From Chrysomallon squamiferum (lineage: Eukaryota; Mollusca; Gastropoda; Neomphalida; Peltospiridae): a stretch of DNA of 64,000 nt. Under the pieces are notes generated by a model. That model saw only the letters and a program-made list of their open reading frames with translations, searched no databases and had not been told where the DNA came from. Every line of letters starts with the position of its first letter. The first letter of the stretch is position 1. The position numbers were made by a program, and so were the translations under genes. The DNA lies in the NCBI GenBank assembly GCA_012295275.1, contig CM022665.1:6144901-6208900 (forward strand). Direction: 5' to 3'. Of this stretch, positions 47,017-60,200 are shown one piece after another.

Positions 47017-50000
47017 TTGTTACAGATAATTAACTTTTATAAAATGCATCTCAGCAGATCTGTCACATGTACTGAAACTATTAGTTGACACTGTAGAATC
47101 CTTCAAACATGTTATAATTTTTATCAACAAATTGTAAGACATTTTCAATTTAAATTACAAATGAAAGAAAGAAAAGAAAAAAAAAAGACATCTGTTCTAA
47201 CAAAAACAAAGTAATTAAACTGTGATACAACACATGTTGAACAAATATATATTTATTAATGAATTAAATAATTTTTCAGTTCCCTCTTCTATCTTATGTA
47301 AAAGATCGGAGGAGTCCAGGATGTAAATTTATACTTAAAGTATTAGATTTTATCTAATCTTAATTTGAAATTAAATGTAATCAAGATTTGGCCTAAAGTT
47401 AGCTTTTGGAACTCTTGGAAGTGTTGCCTGTTTTTTATTATCAATTTGGTTTATCTCTATATTTTTTTTTTATTTATTCAGAAATATTTTTTATACTAAC
47501 AAGTACAAACAAGATAAACCACAGATATAAAGATGAGTATTTATAATATTTTTTTTAATTAATAAATATTTTTTGTACTGACAAATACAAACAAGATAAA
47601 CCGCAGAAATAAAGATGAGTATTTATAATATTTTTTTTAACAAGTACAAACAAGATAAACCGCAGATATAAATATGAGTATTTATAATATTTTTTTTAAT
47701 TAATAAATATTTTTTATACTGACAGATATAATCAAGTAACCCACAGATGCAATGATGCATATTTTTTTTACAACTGACAAAAAAGCAAAAAGCCAACCAC
47801 AGAAGAATCTGAGTATACCTACATTATTGTTATTGACAGTTTTGGGGGCTGGGGGCTCAGCCAAATCAACTTCAACCGGAGTATCCCAGTCACTAAGATC
47901 ATCATCTGTGTCACCACCTGTCCTGTTATCCACTGTCAGAAACTCCATGTCAGAGCATTCGGCCTGCACAGTGGCAGTCCCTTCCTCTTGCAGCATCGAG
48001 ACAAGTTTAAAAAAAACAGGTAATTTGATGCACAGCATCCACCAAACACTACACTACACTACACACAAAACACACACACACACACACAATCAATGAAACT
48101 TCACAAGCTGCGGTTAACTGGACACTCTGGTTACTAAATCCACAGGTAAATCATTGCACAGATCACATTCAAATACAGCCTGGTCGGTGAATGAAAGCCA
48201 AATGCTGTTTTCATGTTGTTCTGGTGGCTGTGTGGAGTGAAAGACAGGTAAGCATGTCTTTAGAGATACAAACAGGTTATGTACCCAAGCCAAGACATTT
48301 TGTGCACACTAACCACAGGAGCTGGCAGATTAAAATTAAAGGGGGGGGGGTGGATGGGTGAGTGTGTGCTTACATTTAAACAAGATCACTGAAACACAGT
48401 TTGTTGTACATTCCCACTCAAATTCAGAGTGTTACAGGTCAGATTTAATTATATATAAACTGTGTTTGTGTTTATATGCGGTACTGACAGGCAAACCAGT
48501 CAAGAGGAAAAGATAAATTTAGGTTACATTGCTTAGTGGGTGTAGATGACAATACTTATCAGACCAGTTTATATTTCAGTGTGGGGTCATATTTCCATAT
48601 CAGAACCTTAACATTTGTTTACAACTTGCTCTAACTGTAATCAATAAGTTTTGTCATACACAGTTTTCTAATCTGTCAGTACATTATTACAAATTACTTT
48701 TTCATTAACAAGTCAATCTTAGGTGACACCTTATAAACTTTAGTATATTTTTCTTATTTACAATAAAGACAATGCTAAAAATAAGCTAGAAAAACATTTA
48801 TTCAGCAGCTTCTTCAGGTAAAAAATAATTCAACAAAGTAAATCCATATAATAATATGCAAGACACATAGGGAACTAATATGTATAACAGTGTGTCTGTA
48901 GATGGCTGTGTATTTGAGTGGGTGGATATTTTATTCCAACATGTTTATTATTAACATGTTGTAATAACCCTTTTTCCTCAGTTTAGTAATTAAGAGACTA
49001 ACAAGGAAGGAAAGTGAATTAATTTCATTAATTAGTGCTGGTTACAAATCAAACACAGCTTTATTACAAAACAACAAAAAACAAAAACAAAAAATTAAAA
49101 AAGAAACACATACATTATGAGCAGACAGATGAAAAAATTCTTTTTACATAAATGTTTCACTAATATCACTTTGTCTAATAAAACTAATGGAAGAAGACAG
49201 TTCTCTCTGCTGTTCAATCCTACAATACATTTTCACAGAATAACATTACGTCATAAACATCTCAAGTAGTTTTTACAACTGAGCAGCTGTGTTACATACA
49301 AAACAATTTACTAATTGCACTGATTTCACACAAGCTTTAGACTTCACACAAGCTTAGTGATTACTATCTTTGTTTTAAGCTGGGACTTTTCATACTATTT
49401 TAGTAAAATGAGCAATTAAACAGCTGCATAAACACTGAAACATCAGTAACAATTCTGTAAATATGTCAATTATCAATACTGAACCAAATTGAGAACAACA
49501 TACAGATTATATTTTAAATTAAAACTTTTATCATCAGCTGGTGAATTGTTGCCTTAGGAAAGCCATTTTATCATCAGCAGCCATCTTTGATAAAAACAAA
49601 AGTACTGATTCTGAAATAAATGAGATAAAACACAGAAATAAATATATATATTTTATTCTGTTCATGTAAAACTAGTCTGATGTGGCAGACCTCTTTTCTG
49701 AACAACTGAACTGCCTGAAAAACAAGAGATAACAAGTGCACCAGAACCAGTAATATGTTTCTTATCAAAACATTTTCTCACGTTCCTGAAAGATTTAAAC
49801 TTAATTTCTTTCCAGATAAATGCATTGGGTTGATTATCTCACCCAGCCAGTGCAGCACAACTTGTTTATCAAAGACTGATAAGAACCTGCAAATGTCCCA
49901 TCTTAGTTCATTGTTGTATGAAACCCCATTATATGACACTTAATGTCGATTTATTCAAAATATGTTGTGAAACATTCACTTAAAAATAATGATGAAATTT

Positions 50001-53000
50001 GCAGTGGACACTTCAAATACTTTTTAAGATTAATTTTTAAGTTTGTGAGAAATAATTATATATGTAACAAAAACCTTAAAGCTAAGATAGTTACATAACT
50101 ATATATTTACTGATACATTTACGTTTTATAAAGTGAAAGTAATCTGAAATATTCCACTTTGTTTTTCCTGTACATAAATTATTTCAGTATATTAATCTGG
50201 TTTAGAACCAGTAATTGGAAAAATATAACAATAGCAATAAAACATAAGATAAAAAATATAAGAAAACAGGTGTTTAGACAGAGAAGTGTCCAAGTATGCC
50301 CAACATGGGCATAACATGTGATTCTGACATGTAGTTTACTCATTACATGTACAAACAAAACCCCAAAGAAAGCTACATTTTGAGATCTGTAATCCCTGCC
50401 ATGTGTGATTGAGTCACTAACAATTGTCAACTCAAAATGTCAGGAAATTAAAAAAAAAATTAGAAAATATTTAGACACTTGAGAATGAAATTAATTAACT
50501 AAATAATGTAATGTTTACTTAATGAAGCAGAGTCCTATTACTGCTACTGCTGATCAGGTGTCAAGCATATGAACAGTGTACACTGATAACCTGAAAGGTA
50601 ATACCAGATTCTATTATTCCATGCACTGTTCAGCTCTTTTGTAAGATCCTTCCCTTAGTCAAGGAAGTACATAACACAGTCTTTAATAAAAGAGCCTAGA
50701 GTCTGTGAAAGAATCAGGAAATAGCACAAAAGCCAAAGAAAAGAGGAGAAATGAACCAGTGACTTATCATGCCTCAAATCAGTTCTCAACCAGTGAGCTT
50801 ACCAAGGCTGCTCTGTATATGTCTGTAATACTAAGAAAATGGCATTCTTCAAATACAAAGGAGTAAATTTGTTTTCAAGCATTTCTAATCAGCACTGGCA
50901 ACAAAATGTAAATGAAATAACTCAAATGTGAAGCCTTGTTAAAGTATATCAAAAGAAACTTATTATCTAATACGTAAATGTTCGGTTAATCAAGGGACAC
51001 AACTTACATTTGGTGTTGTATTAATATGTATGTATTTATCTCCCATCAACTGGGAACCAGTATCTTAAAATTATTTTCAACACATTTTAAAAAACAAGTT
51101 CTTAACCTGTTAGCTGTGATGTTTCTTTCTTTTTTTATTAAGCTTTATGAAGTTCATAACCAAAATATATAGTAAGTTAACAATTAATTAGTTACTCTGA
51201 CTAACATTTAAAAAATTTAAAATATGTTTGGGATAATATTAGAAGCAACAGTCCAAAAATCATGCTGACTTAAAAAGACAATGTTTCTGACAAGAAGCAT
51301 ATCTGAATAATTTTTTGATATAAACATGTTTACAATTATCCACATGTCTGTAAAATATTTAATTATCTAGACAGAGTATCCATCAAAGCAGTTTCATAAA
51401 TACATTAAATACCATGAGCAGTAGCTTGTTGGTCCAGTTTGGACATTAGTGGACTGAAACAGACTATAGAACACCTAGCTTGGAAACAGCCAAAAGAATC
51501 ACTGTCTGGATTTTGCTGATCTTGTGTGTGTGGGGGGTGTTTGTTGTTTGTTTTATTTTATTTTTACATTTATTTTTATTTTAGTTTTTCAGAGTAAAGA
51601 GAGGAATGGTTGGGTCATTATCCTAATCTAATTAAAATGTCATACATTCCATATTCACGTAGTTATATGTAATTTATTATTAATTATTATTTATTATTAT
51701 TATTATTATTATTATTCTAATTATTATTGTTATTATTATTATTGTTATTGTTATTGTTCCTATTGTTGTTGTTGCCATGAAGAAAAACAAAAACAAAAAT
51801 TTAAAAATACTTCTGCTGAAAATGTGTAGTTTAATAAAACTGAAATTTCAATAATTTGGTAATTTGTGAAAAGTTTCTTCTTTATTTTGAACCCTTACTT
51901 CAGAAAGTCACCCACAATGAATAATAATATTTAAAAAACTGACATGAATTCAAAAAATGTTGTTTTTTAATGTATCATGAAATTATATTTTTAAATTATA
52001 ATTTAACACATTTTTTTTTGTAATATGTGCTGACAGAAAAAAAAAGCCAATTTAAATTGTATAAAATAAAATAACAGCAGAAATGCTGTAAATTGAATAA
52101 TTTTCATTTGCTTTGACAACAATGACAACCAGCTGTTACCATTATTCAAAACAAATTTTTATTTTTTATTATTATTTTTTTTTAAACTGTTTAAATTTTT
52201 AAATTCTAAAATAATAATAACTTTAAAAAAATAATAATAATAATAACAATAAATAAATGACAATATTTGTCATTATTGATGATAAAGGACACATCTAACT
52301 GTTTCAGTAGTTATAAAGTTAAAAGTGTCTGCAAAGTGCTGTTTCCTGTTATTTGACTGGTATTAAGTATAAAACTGCTTACCCAACTCAAATGTAGTAC
52401 CAGACCAGGATTTGAACTGTTAACAATCAACTGCCTTAGGTAAACTAAGTACCAATGCAAATGTTGCAACAGCTGGCTAACCTGTGTGCAGTGAAATCTC
52501 ATTAGGTCATTATTTTCCTTCCTAAACATTACTACATTTAATGGGAAAAATAATATGACATCTTGCTTTGGCTTTTTGTGATGAACAGTTTCCTTTACAT
52601 CAAATAATTTACATTTTGTGACTGTTAGAATTACTGATAAAATCATTTTACAAACCCAGTGAGGTAGGGAAAACGTTTATATCTTATGTATTTGTTTTAC
52701 AGACAGAACAGTGTAAACCAGACCCTACAGAGGCTAACAATGTGCCCCCTACTGAGATATTGTTTTCCCTTTTTGGGTAGGATTTCGTAATGTGATAATT
52801 ACACTGTTATGTGGAATGATAGCATCTATAAATTGGACAAATTTTAAACATTTGCAAAGGTGTGTTTTTTTGTTGTTATTTTTTTAATTATTAAAATTTG
52901 AGTAGGAATTGCATATGATAATGGAAATGGTTGCTTACTATTGCTATTTAATGATCCTACCTATTTCAAAAAAAAGAAGAAGATTATTACCATCTAACAG

Positions 53001-53476
53001 CAAAAATTTCAGTTATGGTTTAAGTCTGTGATATACAGACATGTTACAGGATGTATGAAAATGTTCTATGTTACACTAGTGTGTGATAACTTGGTGTTCT
53101 GTGACCATCACAGTGGTCACCACAGATACTAGGGAAGTCAAAATTGTGACCACTACAGAAGTCACTAAATGAACACAAGATTAAATTCAAACCATTCATG
53201 AAATACCGGTTAAAATGAGAACCATCACTCTTCCAGTGTACTTAAACCACACCCTTTGTTAAGTGTCATCTTTAAAATGTACTTGTGATAAAAGAAGGTC
53301 AGCATTACTGTACTTGAAATCTAACAATAAATCCTACAGCATTTCCTGGCAGTAAAAATACAAGCTTATCAGTGTTACTTCAATATAAAATCACAGACTA
53401 AGAAGACCTTGTAAATATTTACTTATATGTTGCCTGCTTCCTGCCCCCTGCCCCCCTCCCCTCCCTTCCCTATATA

Positions 53477-53565
<89 letters not shown>

Positions 53566-56500
53566 TGCACACAGACACAGGTTCAAAACAACTACAAAAA
53601 AGCTTCCTAAACATAAATAGCTATGTGTAGTAATGCCAACAACTGAAACAATTATTTTCATGAAACAATCAATTGCCTTGACATTGTTTGATATTACACA
53701 TTGTTATGCTGGCCCTATTAAACAGAACAGTTAAGTACTTCTGTGCTTAAAATATATCTGTGATAACACAAAATAAAAAAATAAAAGAAAAGAAAAAAGA
53801 AAGCACTCACTCTAATACATTTTATATACATGTAATTACTTTGATTCTTTCATTACAAATTTCAACTTATCTTTGTTAATAATAAAGCATATTAATAATG
53901 TAACAAGCTGACAAGGATATGTGGAAAAAAAAAAACATTTAAAAAAAAAAAAAAAAATTATATGATATCATTTTGTACATAAATTTTTAAAAATTCCTCA
54001 CTCTATGTATCTTCTTGAGTTTTATTTATTATATATTTATTTTACTTTGATAATGTGTCAAGAAACAAAACATTGGATGTAAGGCTACAATCAAGTTGGA
54101 AAACATTTCTATACAATCAGTCATCAGTTGTGCATATGAACAGGAACAGAACATCAAATGTAATTTTCATCTTTCCTATTGTATTTCTTAGCATTCCTCA
54201 TAGATATGCCATTACAATTGCATTAATTAAACATTGTCATTATTTTGTCATAAACCAATGGGAGAAAGGTTTCTGCATCTCTGAGGTTAGGAGTTCAAAA
54301 CAAATTGTTGGTTTGGAACAAAAATTTGTAGCATTTTTTCAGTAGGTGGTGTTTCAGAGCATTATGACATTTCAAACGTGAAATGTATGAAATCTATACA
54401 TATTCTGAAAGGTGAACACAATGGCACATATGTGGTTGAATAAATCTGTGCATAAGAATCTAAATACTATCCTTGAATTTCACTTTAGAACACTGAACTT
54501 TTATTTTAGTCCAGTATTATCTTTTACAAAGTTATATATACTAAAGTACTATTTACAGGTGTCTGCAGTCTTTTTAATTTACAGATTGAAGTGTAATATT
54601 GAAAAAAAAAGCTTATAAGTATGATTAACTGAATTTAAAACATTTAAAAAATCTCAACACAAATGCATCTATTTATGAAACTGAACTATAATAATGTTTT
54701 GAATTCCATAACAAAATTTTAATAAGTGTGCTGTTGTTGACTTATATAATTCTTAAACTTCTAAATTTTCCCCATCCACAACTATACACGATTGTCCATA
54801 TATCAAAAACAATCATACTGTATATTTTTTACAGAATTATACTAGGACTGAATCCACATCAACAGCAAACTCTACCAACTTCATTCAAATGTGGAATCAA
54901 TTACCTTTATTAATTTTAACATTATGTGATCCATTATAAGAATTAAATTACTAATAAACGGTCAAACTCTACCAAACAGCTCCAATAAAGTGAAATATAA
55001 TTAAAAGTATGCTATTACAAAGTAATATTATTAAAAAATGAAATGAGCCAGTAAAGAAATACATTGAAAGTAAAACAATTCTAAATTGAAACAGTATGGT
55101 TCATCTACCTGGTATTTCACATTCTGCAGAGAAAGCACTAAAGAAAAGTGTAAGTTGCTGAATGGCTCATAAAAATGTTGTTAATAATACTGCAAGAATC
55201 AACAGGTTGTTGAAAGGGCAGAGTTTGTGGGAGTATTATTAATGGACTAAGTAAAGACTGCTGGAGAGAGAGAGTAAAAAAAATAATGTTATGTTCAAAA
55301 TGGCTGCAGAAATGTGTGATTTTATGACATTGTAGTAAATCATTCAACATCATCATCATGGCCAAAACATTGTACTGTGGCAACACATTTTTCAAACTGA
55401 TTACATGTGACCTAAATATGTGCTTTCTTCTTATCTAGCAGTTTGTATGGCTATTTTGAAAACAAGAAAACAAAAATGATTAATTATCTACAGATCGTAA
55501 GTCCAGTCTTAATGTAAATTAGCATTTATATTTCAACATCTTTCAAATGACCAACAAATCAATACTCCTCAGTTTATTAACATTAATAGAACAACCAGTT
55601 TACAGTTAAGCATCCAGTCTGAACAATTCCCGTGGGTAGCAATGATTTATATATTTTAGAACGACAGGCATAACAACTGGAATTAATTCTGTGAGCACCA
55701 AAATTAATAAAATGAAAATCTGGCTGATTAACAAAATATCTACTGTGTGTATTCATGTGTGTAATAAATTGCTCTTTGACTGTTTTCTTAGTGTTGTCAA
55801 TGTGGAGTAATATGGTAATAAAAATTAAAAATGCAAAATAAGCAAATAAGACATAACTATATTTTTTATCAATCTGGAATAGGTTATATATATAAGCCTG
55901 TCAGAATTTTTTAAATGCACAACCGTAATATGAAAGTCTATAAACGCTTCTGTTGGAAGCCAATTTAACATTATTTTTATAAGCACAGTTTTAAAACATT
56001 TACAAATGAAAATGTTTATGAAACTACTGTATGTTTCAGCTCAATAACTATCACTTTATGCTAAACAGTTTAGCACAGGTAAAGAAACGACAACAATATC
56101 ATCACTTTAAAAACACATCATGAACATCTGTGTACTGCAGAAAATAAATATGTATGCATAAACTAACATATAAACAGTGTTTTGCCTATTACAGAATAGG
56201 AGGGTGGCCTGCCTTCATTTGCCTAAATTCTCAATAAAACATGCTGATATTTGTTGCAATATTGCCTCAGATCTGTTCTATAACCATTATCATCTGCAGG
56301 CTTCAGTTTGTGAAGCAAGCAATATTTGTTAGCACCAATAAACAAATATAAATAACACTTTTTAGCCATCAAATATTCATGAAAATTTCACTGTGAGACC
56401 TCGTCAGTTCTATCCTTTTGAAGACAGCTTATATGAAAAAAATGTTCCTTTTTCTACCTGTACCTTGCCCCGTTTTCACTGTGGGAGAAACACGAATATA

Positions 56501-57239
56501 CATAAACACACATACAAAGATACACACACAAACATACACATGCACCAGCAAACACAGCTAAACAGATACACACAGACTTATAAATACTCATCTTTCACAC
56601 AAGTCACATATACAAACAAAGATAAAGACAGACATCTAAAATAAACACAAAATAAAAAAAAAATCATCATTCAAACTGAGAAGGCCATAAAATGTACTAT
56701 TATTATTTTTATTTTTTTTATTTTTTTTTCCATATGAACCATAATGTCATTTTAGATCGATCTGAAACTAAAAATAAAGGTTACAACAAAAAATATCGAC
56801 ATGAAAATTAGTTATCAGGAATGTCAACAAATGTGAAAAAAAGTGAAAAAAATCAGTGATGAAAAAGAAGTACATGTACTTATGTTACACTGCTGATACA
56901 AACAATCAGAGGCCTTCTTCAGCTGTGTTTGACTTGAAACGTAAAAGACAGATTTTAAGAAAAATAAACAAAATGGTAATTATAGTGAAAAATATTAAAT
57001 AATAAAAAAAATGCTCTTTACACATACACTGACAGTACAGATAAAAATCTATCAGTGGCCATCAACGGCGATCTCTGATTTGAAACATAAATGTAGGCTT
57101 AAAAACACAATAATTAATTAGAGCTGGGAATCAGAAAAACAAACCACAAAATCAATAATGACACAGTTGTGTACTGCTAGTAACTAGTACCGGTGAATGT
57201 GCAGGTCAATGACTTCTATGAGAAATACAGCAGCTGTTT

Positions 57240-57273
<34 letters not shown>

Positions 57274-60200
57274 TGTTTATTATTAACATGTAATCAGTAC
57301 CATTGTGTGTGAACTCCAGTGTATTCATCTACTTTAATCTCATTACACATCTGTGTTGTATGTTCATTATTCCCCATGTACCTACTACTGTCACAGTGGA
57401 GTAAACACAGCACGTTTATGTCTGTCAATTACAATATGACAGGCTGAGATGTCATTTGGCTAGTTTGTTTTGATTTATTATTTCTCAAATTTCATAGCAG
57501 TTTTAAGGTAAGTGGCAATGATGTGTTATGTAATGGAGAAAATGTGTGTGATAAAGGCTGCAGCACACAGAGGCAAAATGAAGGTTAGGTTTGATGTTAG
57601 ATGAAGTATTATGTAACATGTAATTAATTATAAAGAGGAATACTCAATAACATCTCACTGTTTAACTCAAAATCTGTAATCCTAAGCTTTGGATGTTGCA
57701 CCAAGTCGTAACTTACACAAATTAATAAATGACATCTATATCACTGAGTTTGTTTTCTTCATCTCCACATAGAGATGTAACCTATGTTTTAATATAACTT
57801 TTAACATAACTATTAAAAAAAAAAAACTTTTGTCCTGAATTTGTAAAACTTACAATTTTTGACAGTGCTATAATAAAAATGACATTTTTGTCATACATTG
57901 TGCTGATACATTGTGCCATTACAAAGTTTTACTGCTATTAAAAGATAGGTTTTTTTTTTATTATTAATAGTTTTTGGGGTTTTTTTTAAACTGACATTCA
58001 CATTTAGCTTCTGTTTTCTTATTGTGGGACATAAAAAATATCATACTAACACAATTTCATTTAAAACATAGTCTGATCCAAAATACAATTTAAAACAAAT
58101 ATATATATGGGTCATTCCGTGTCAAATCACCCAAAAAAAAAAGAAATTTAAACCCGACCGTCTCAGATTTTTATGAAACTTGGTATACTTGTTGACTGGG
58201 ATCCCACAGCACCAAATCTGAAATGTTAGCTCAATCAGACCAGTGGTGTGGGAGATACGGCCCACCGAATTTTGAGATTTTTGCCGAAAATGGGTGTGAC
58301 CACCAACCTTAGAACCCTCATATCTCAGGAACTACTGGGCCAATCTTCATAAAATTGGTATTGTTAGAAAGGCAAAATGACAAGGATACCAAATCTGCCA
58401 TTTTTGTTTAGTTTGGAAAATACTGGAGTACCTTGACCTTTTGACCTTTGCTATGACCTTGAAATTGACCGTGTGGATCACGTGATCTTGAGATAACCTT
58501 TATTGAAATGTAATCTCCCACATGTTAACTAAAACATATAAAAGTTTCCTGGGTGTAATATTTTTTGTTTAGCCACAATATAGATTTAAAAAAATGCACA
58601 TACATGAAAATAACACCTTTTCAGCCATTAACATCTGATTAACTAAAACCTGAATGATCAATTCTGGATGCTAGGGATCACCATCTTTCTTGATCATCGA
58701 GTAAGACATTGTAGGCCTACATGTATGCATAAAGTTCACATAAATTTGAGAGAACTAGGTGTTTCTGATGCTTAACCTTCTCACTATGTTTGTTTCAAAT
58801 GCTCACTATATCCTTCATTCCCAGACACATTCTACTGTTCTCATCACTTTCATAAAATTGGATTATTTCCTCCTTCAATTCATTGTCCTTTCAATGGTAA
58901 AGGGTGACAAAATCAAGATTTGCACACGCTCTGGGTAGGATTCAGAATTAACATGTCATTTTAATGTTACTGTAGCTGATGCTAGTTTTTTCTGTCCTTT
59001 CATTCATTTACTGGAATGTGCTAGAGAATGGAGTTTGACAGGAGTTTAGCCCTAAACTCTCGACAGAATAGAATTCAAATCAAAGTCCTTTTCTGGGGAA
59101 ACAACAACCAGCGGTTTGTCTGGCAAGTTATCACCAAATTCTCCCATTGTAATACCACCATCCTAAACCCATCCTCTGCAGGACCTTTGATTTCTGAAGG
59201 GTAATCAGACAGTCACAGCACAACTTGTCTCCTGGCACTAGTGTCTTTGGAGGATTTACTAAGCATTTGTAAGTGCCCATGCTAACAATTCTTAAAGATC
59301 TAGTGCGTGCTTGCTCAGGGTGGTGATTAAGGGGATCACAACAGTTTTTCTGCAATGTTGAAAATTTGATGAAAAGTTCTTGTTCGTGATACTCTTGATG
59401 TCCCGTGTTTTGATCCCACTTCAAAGAGTGAGGAGTTCGACTTCCTCAGTTTTCCATACACTTCGCAACAACTCCTTTTTGATATGATGGTGTTGATAAC
59501 ACATATTTTCAGGAGAGTTAAAGCTGCAGTTAGCCCTGGACGAAATAAGGATTTTCAGTATTGGCCTGCACCTTCAATTCAATAGAACAAAGTCAGTGCT
59601 TTCCTAAATATTAAATTAAATCCTGAAACCCTTTCAGTAAAGTTAAGCAGGTCATAAAATGGCAGCAGAGTACATGTGTTATTGCCAAAGGCCCACAAGT
59701 CTTGGGCATTTATGTCAATCTTCTCAAGTATAAATCACAGTTTATTAAGGTGAAGTAGACCTTGTTCATACTCTGTGCGAAGACTGGGTGTACAAATACA
59801 TTATGCAGTACATCACTTGATGACGTTTGATTTCAGACTGGGTTGTACTGTTGTTGACTGAAACCTTGTTCAAAGCCAATGGCAAGGCCCACATGACATG
59901 ATAAAATTACTTAATAGGTTTTATGAAATAAAAATATTGTTTATATATCAACATCTGACATTGTGTCCAACTTAAAAAGCTTCAGATTGTCAAAGAAATG
60001 CAGATGAAGAAACTTTTTGTCTTAAACTTCTAATTGCCATGTGCTCAATGGGGATTGCACCAGGGAATCTAAAGGAGTTCCTGACCTGTCTGAAGCATCA
60101 CTTCCTGTTAACCCTTTGAGCCTGACTGTGTAGAACATGTCATGCCATTTGGCATCTTTTTCATATCCTTCAGGCATTCCTTCAGACATGTCAGGTGGGT

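Noticed and set aside
53423-53661. Open frames of alternating Ser-Leu or Arg-Glu
   Set aside because: Translation of the TC microsatellite. The same applies to the frames at 25461-25723.
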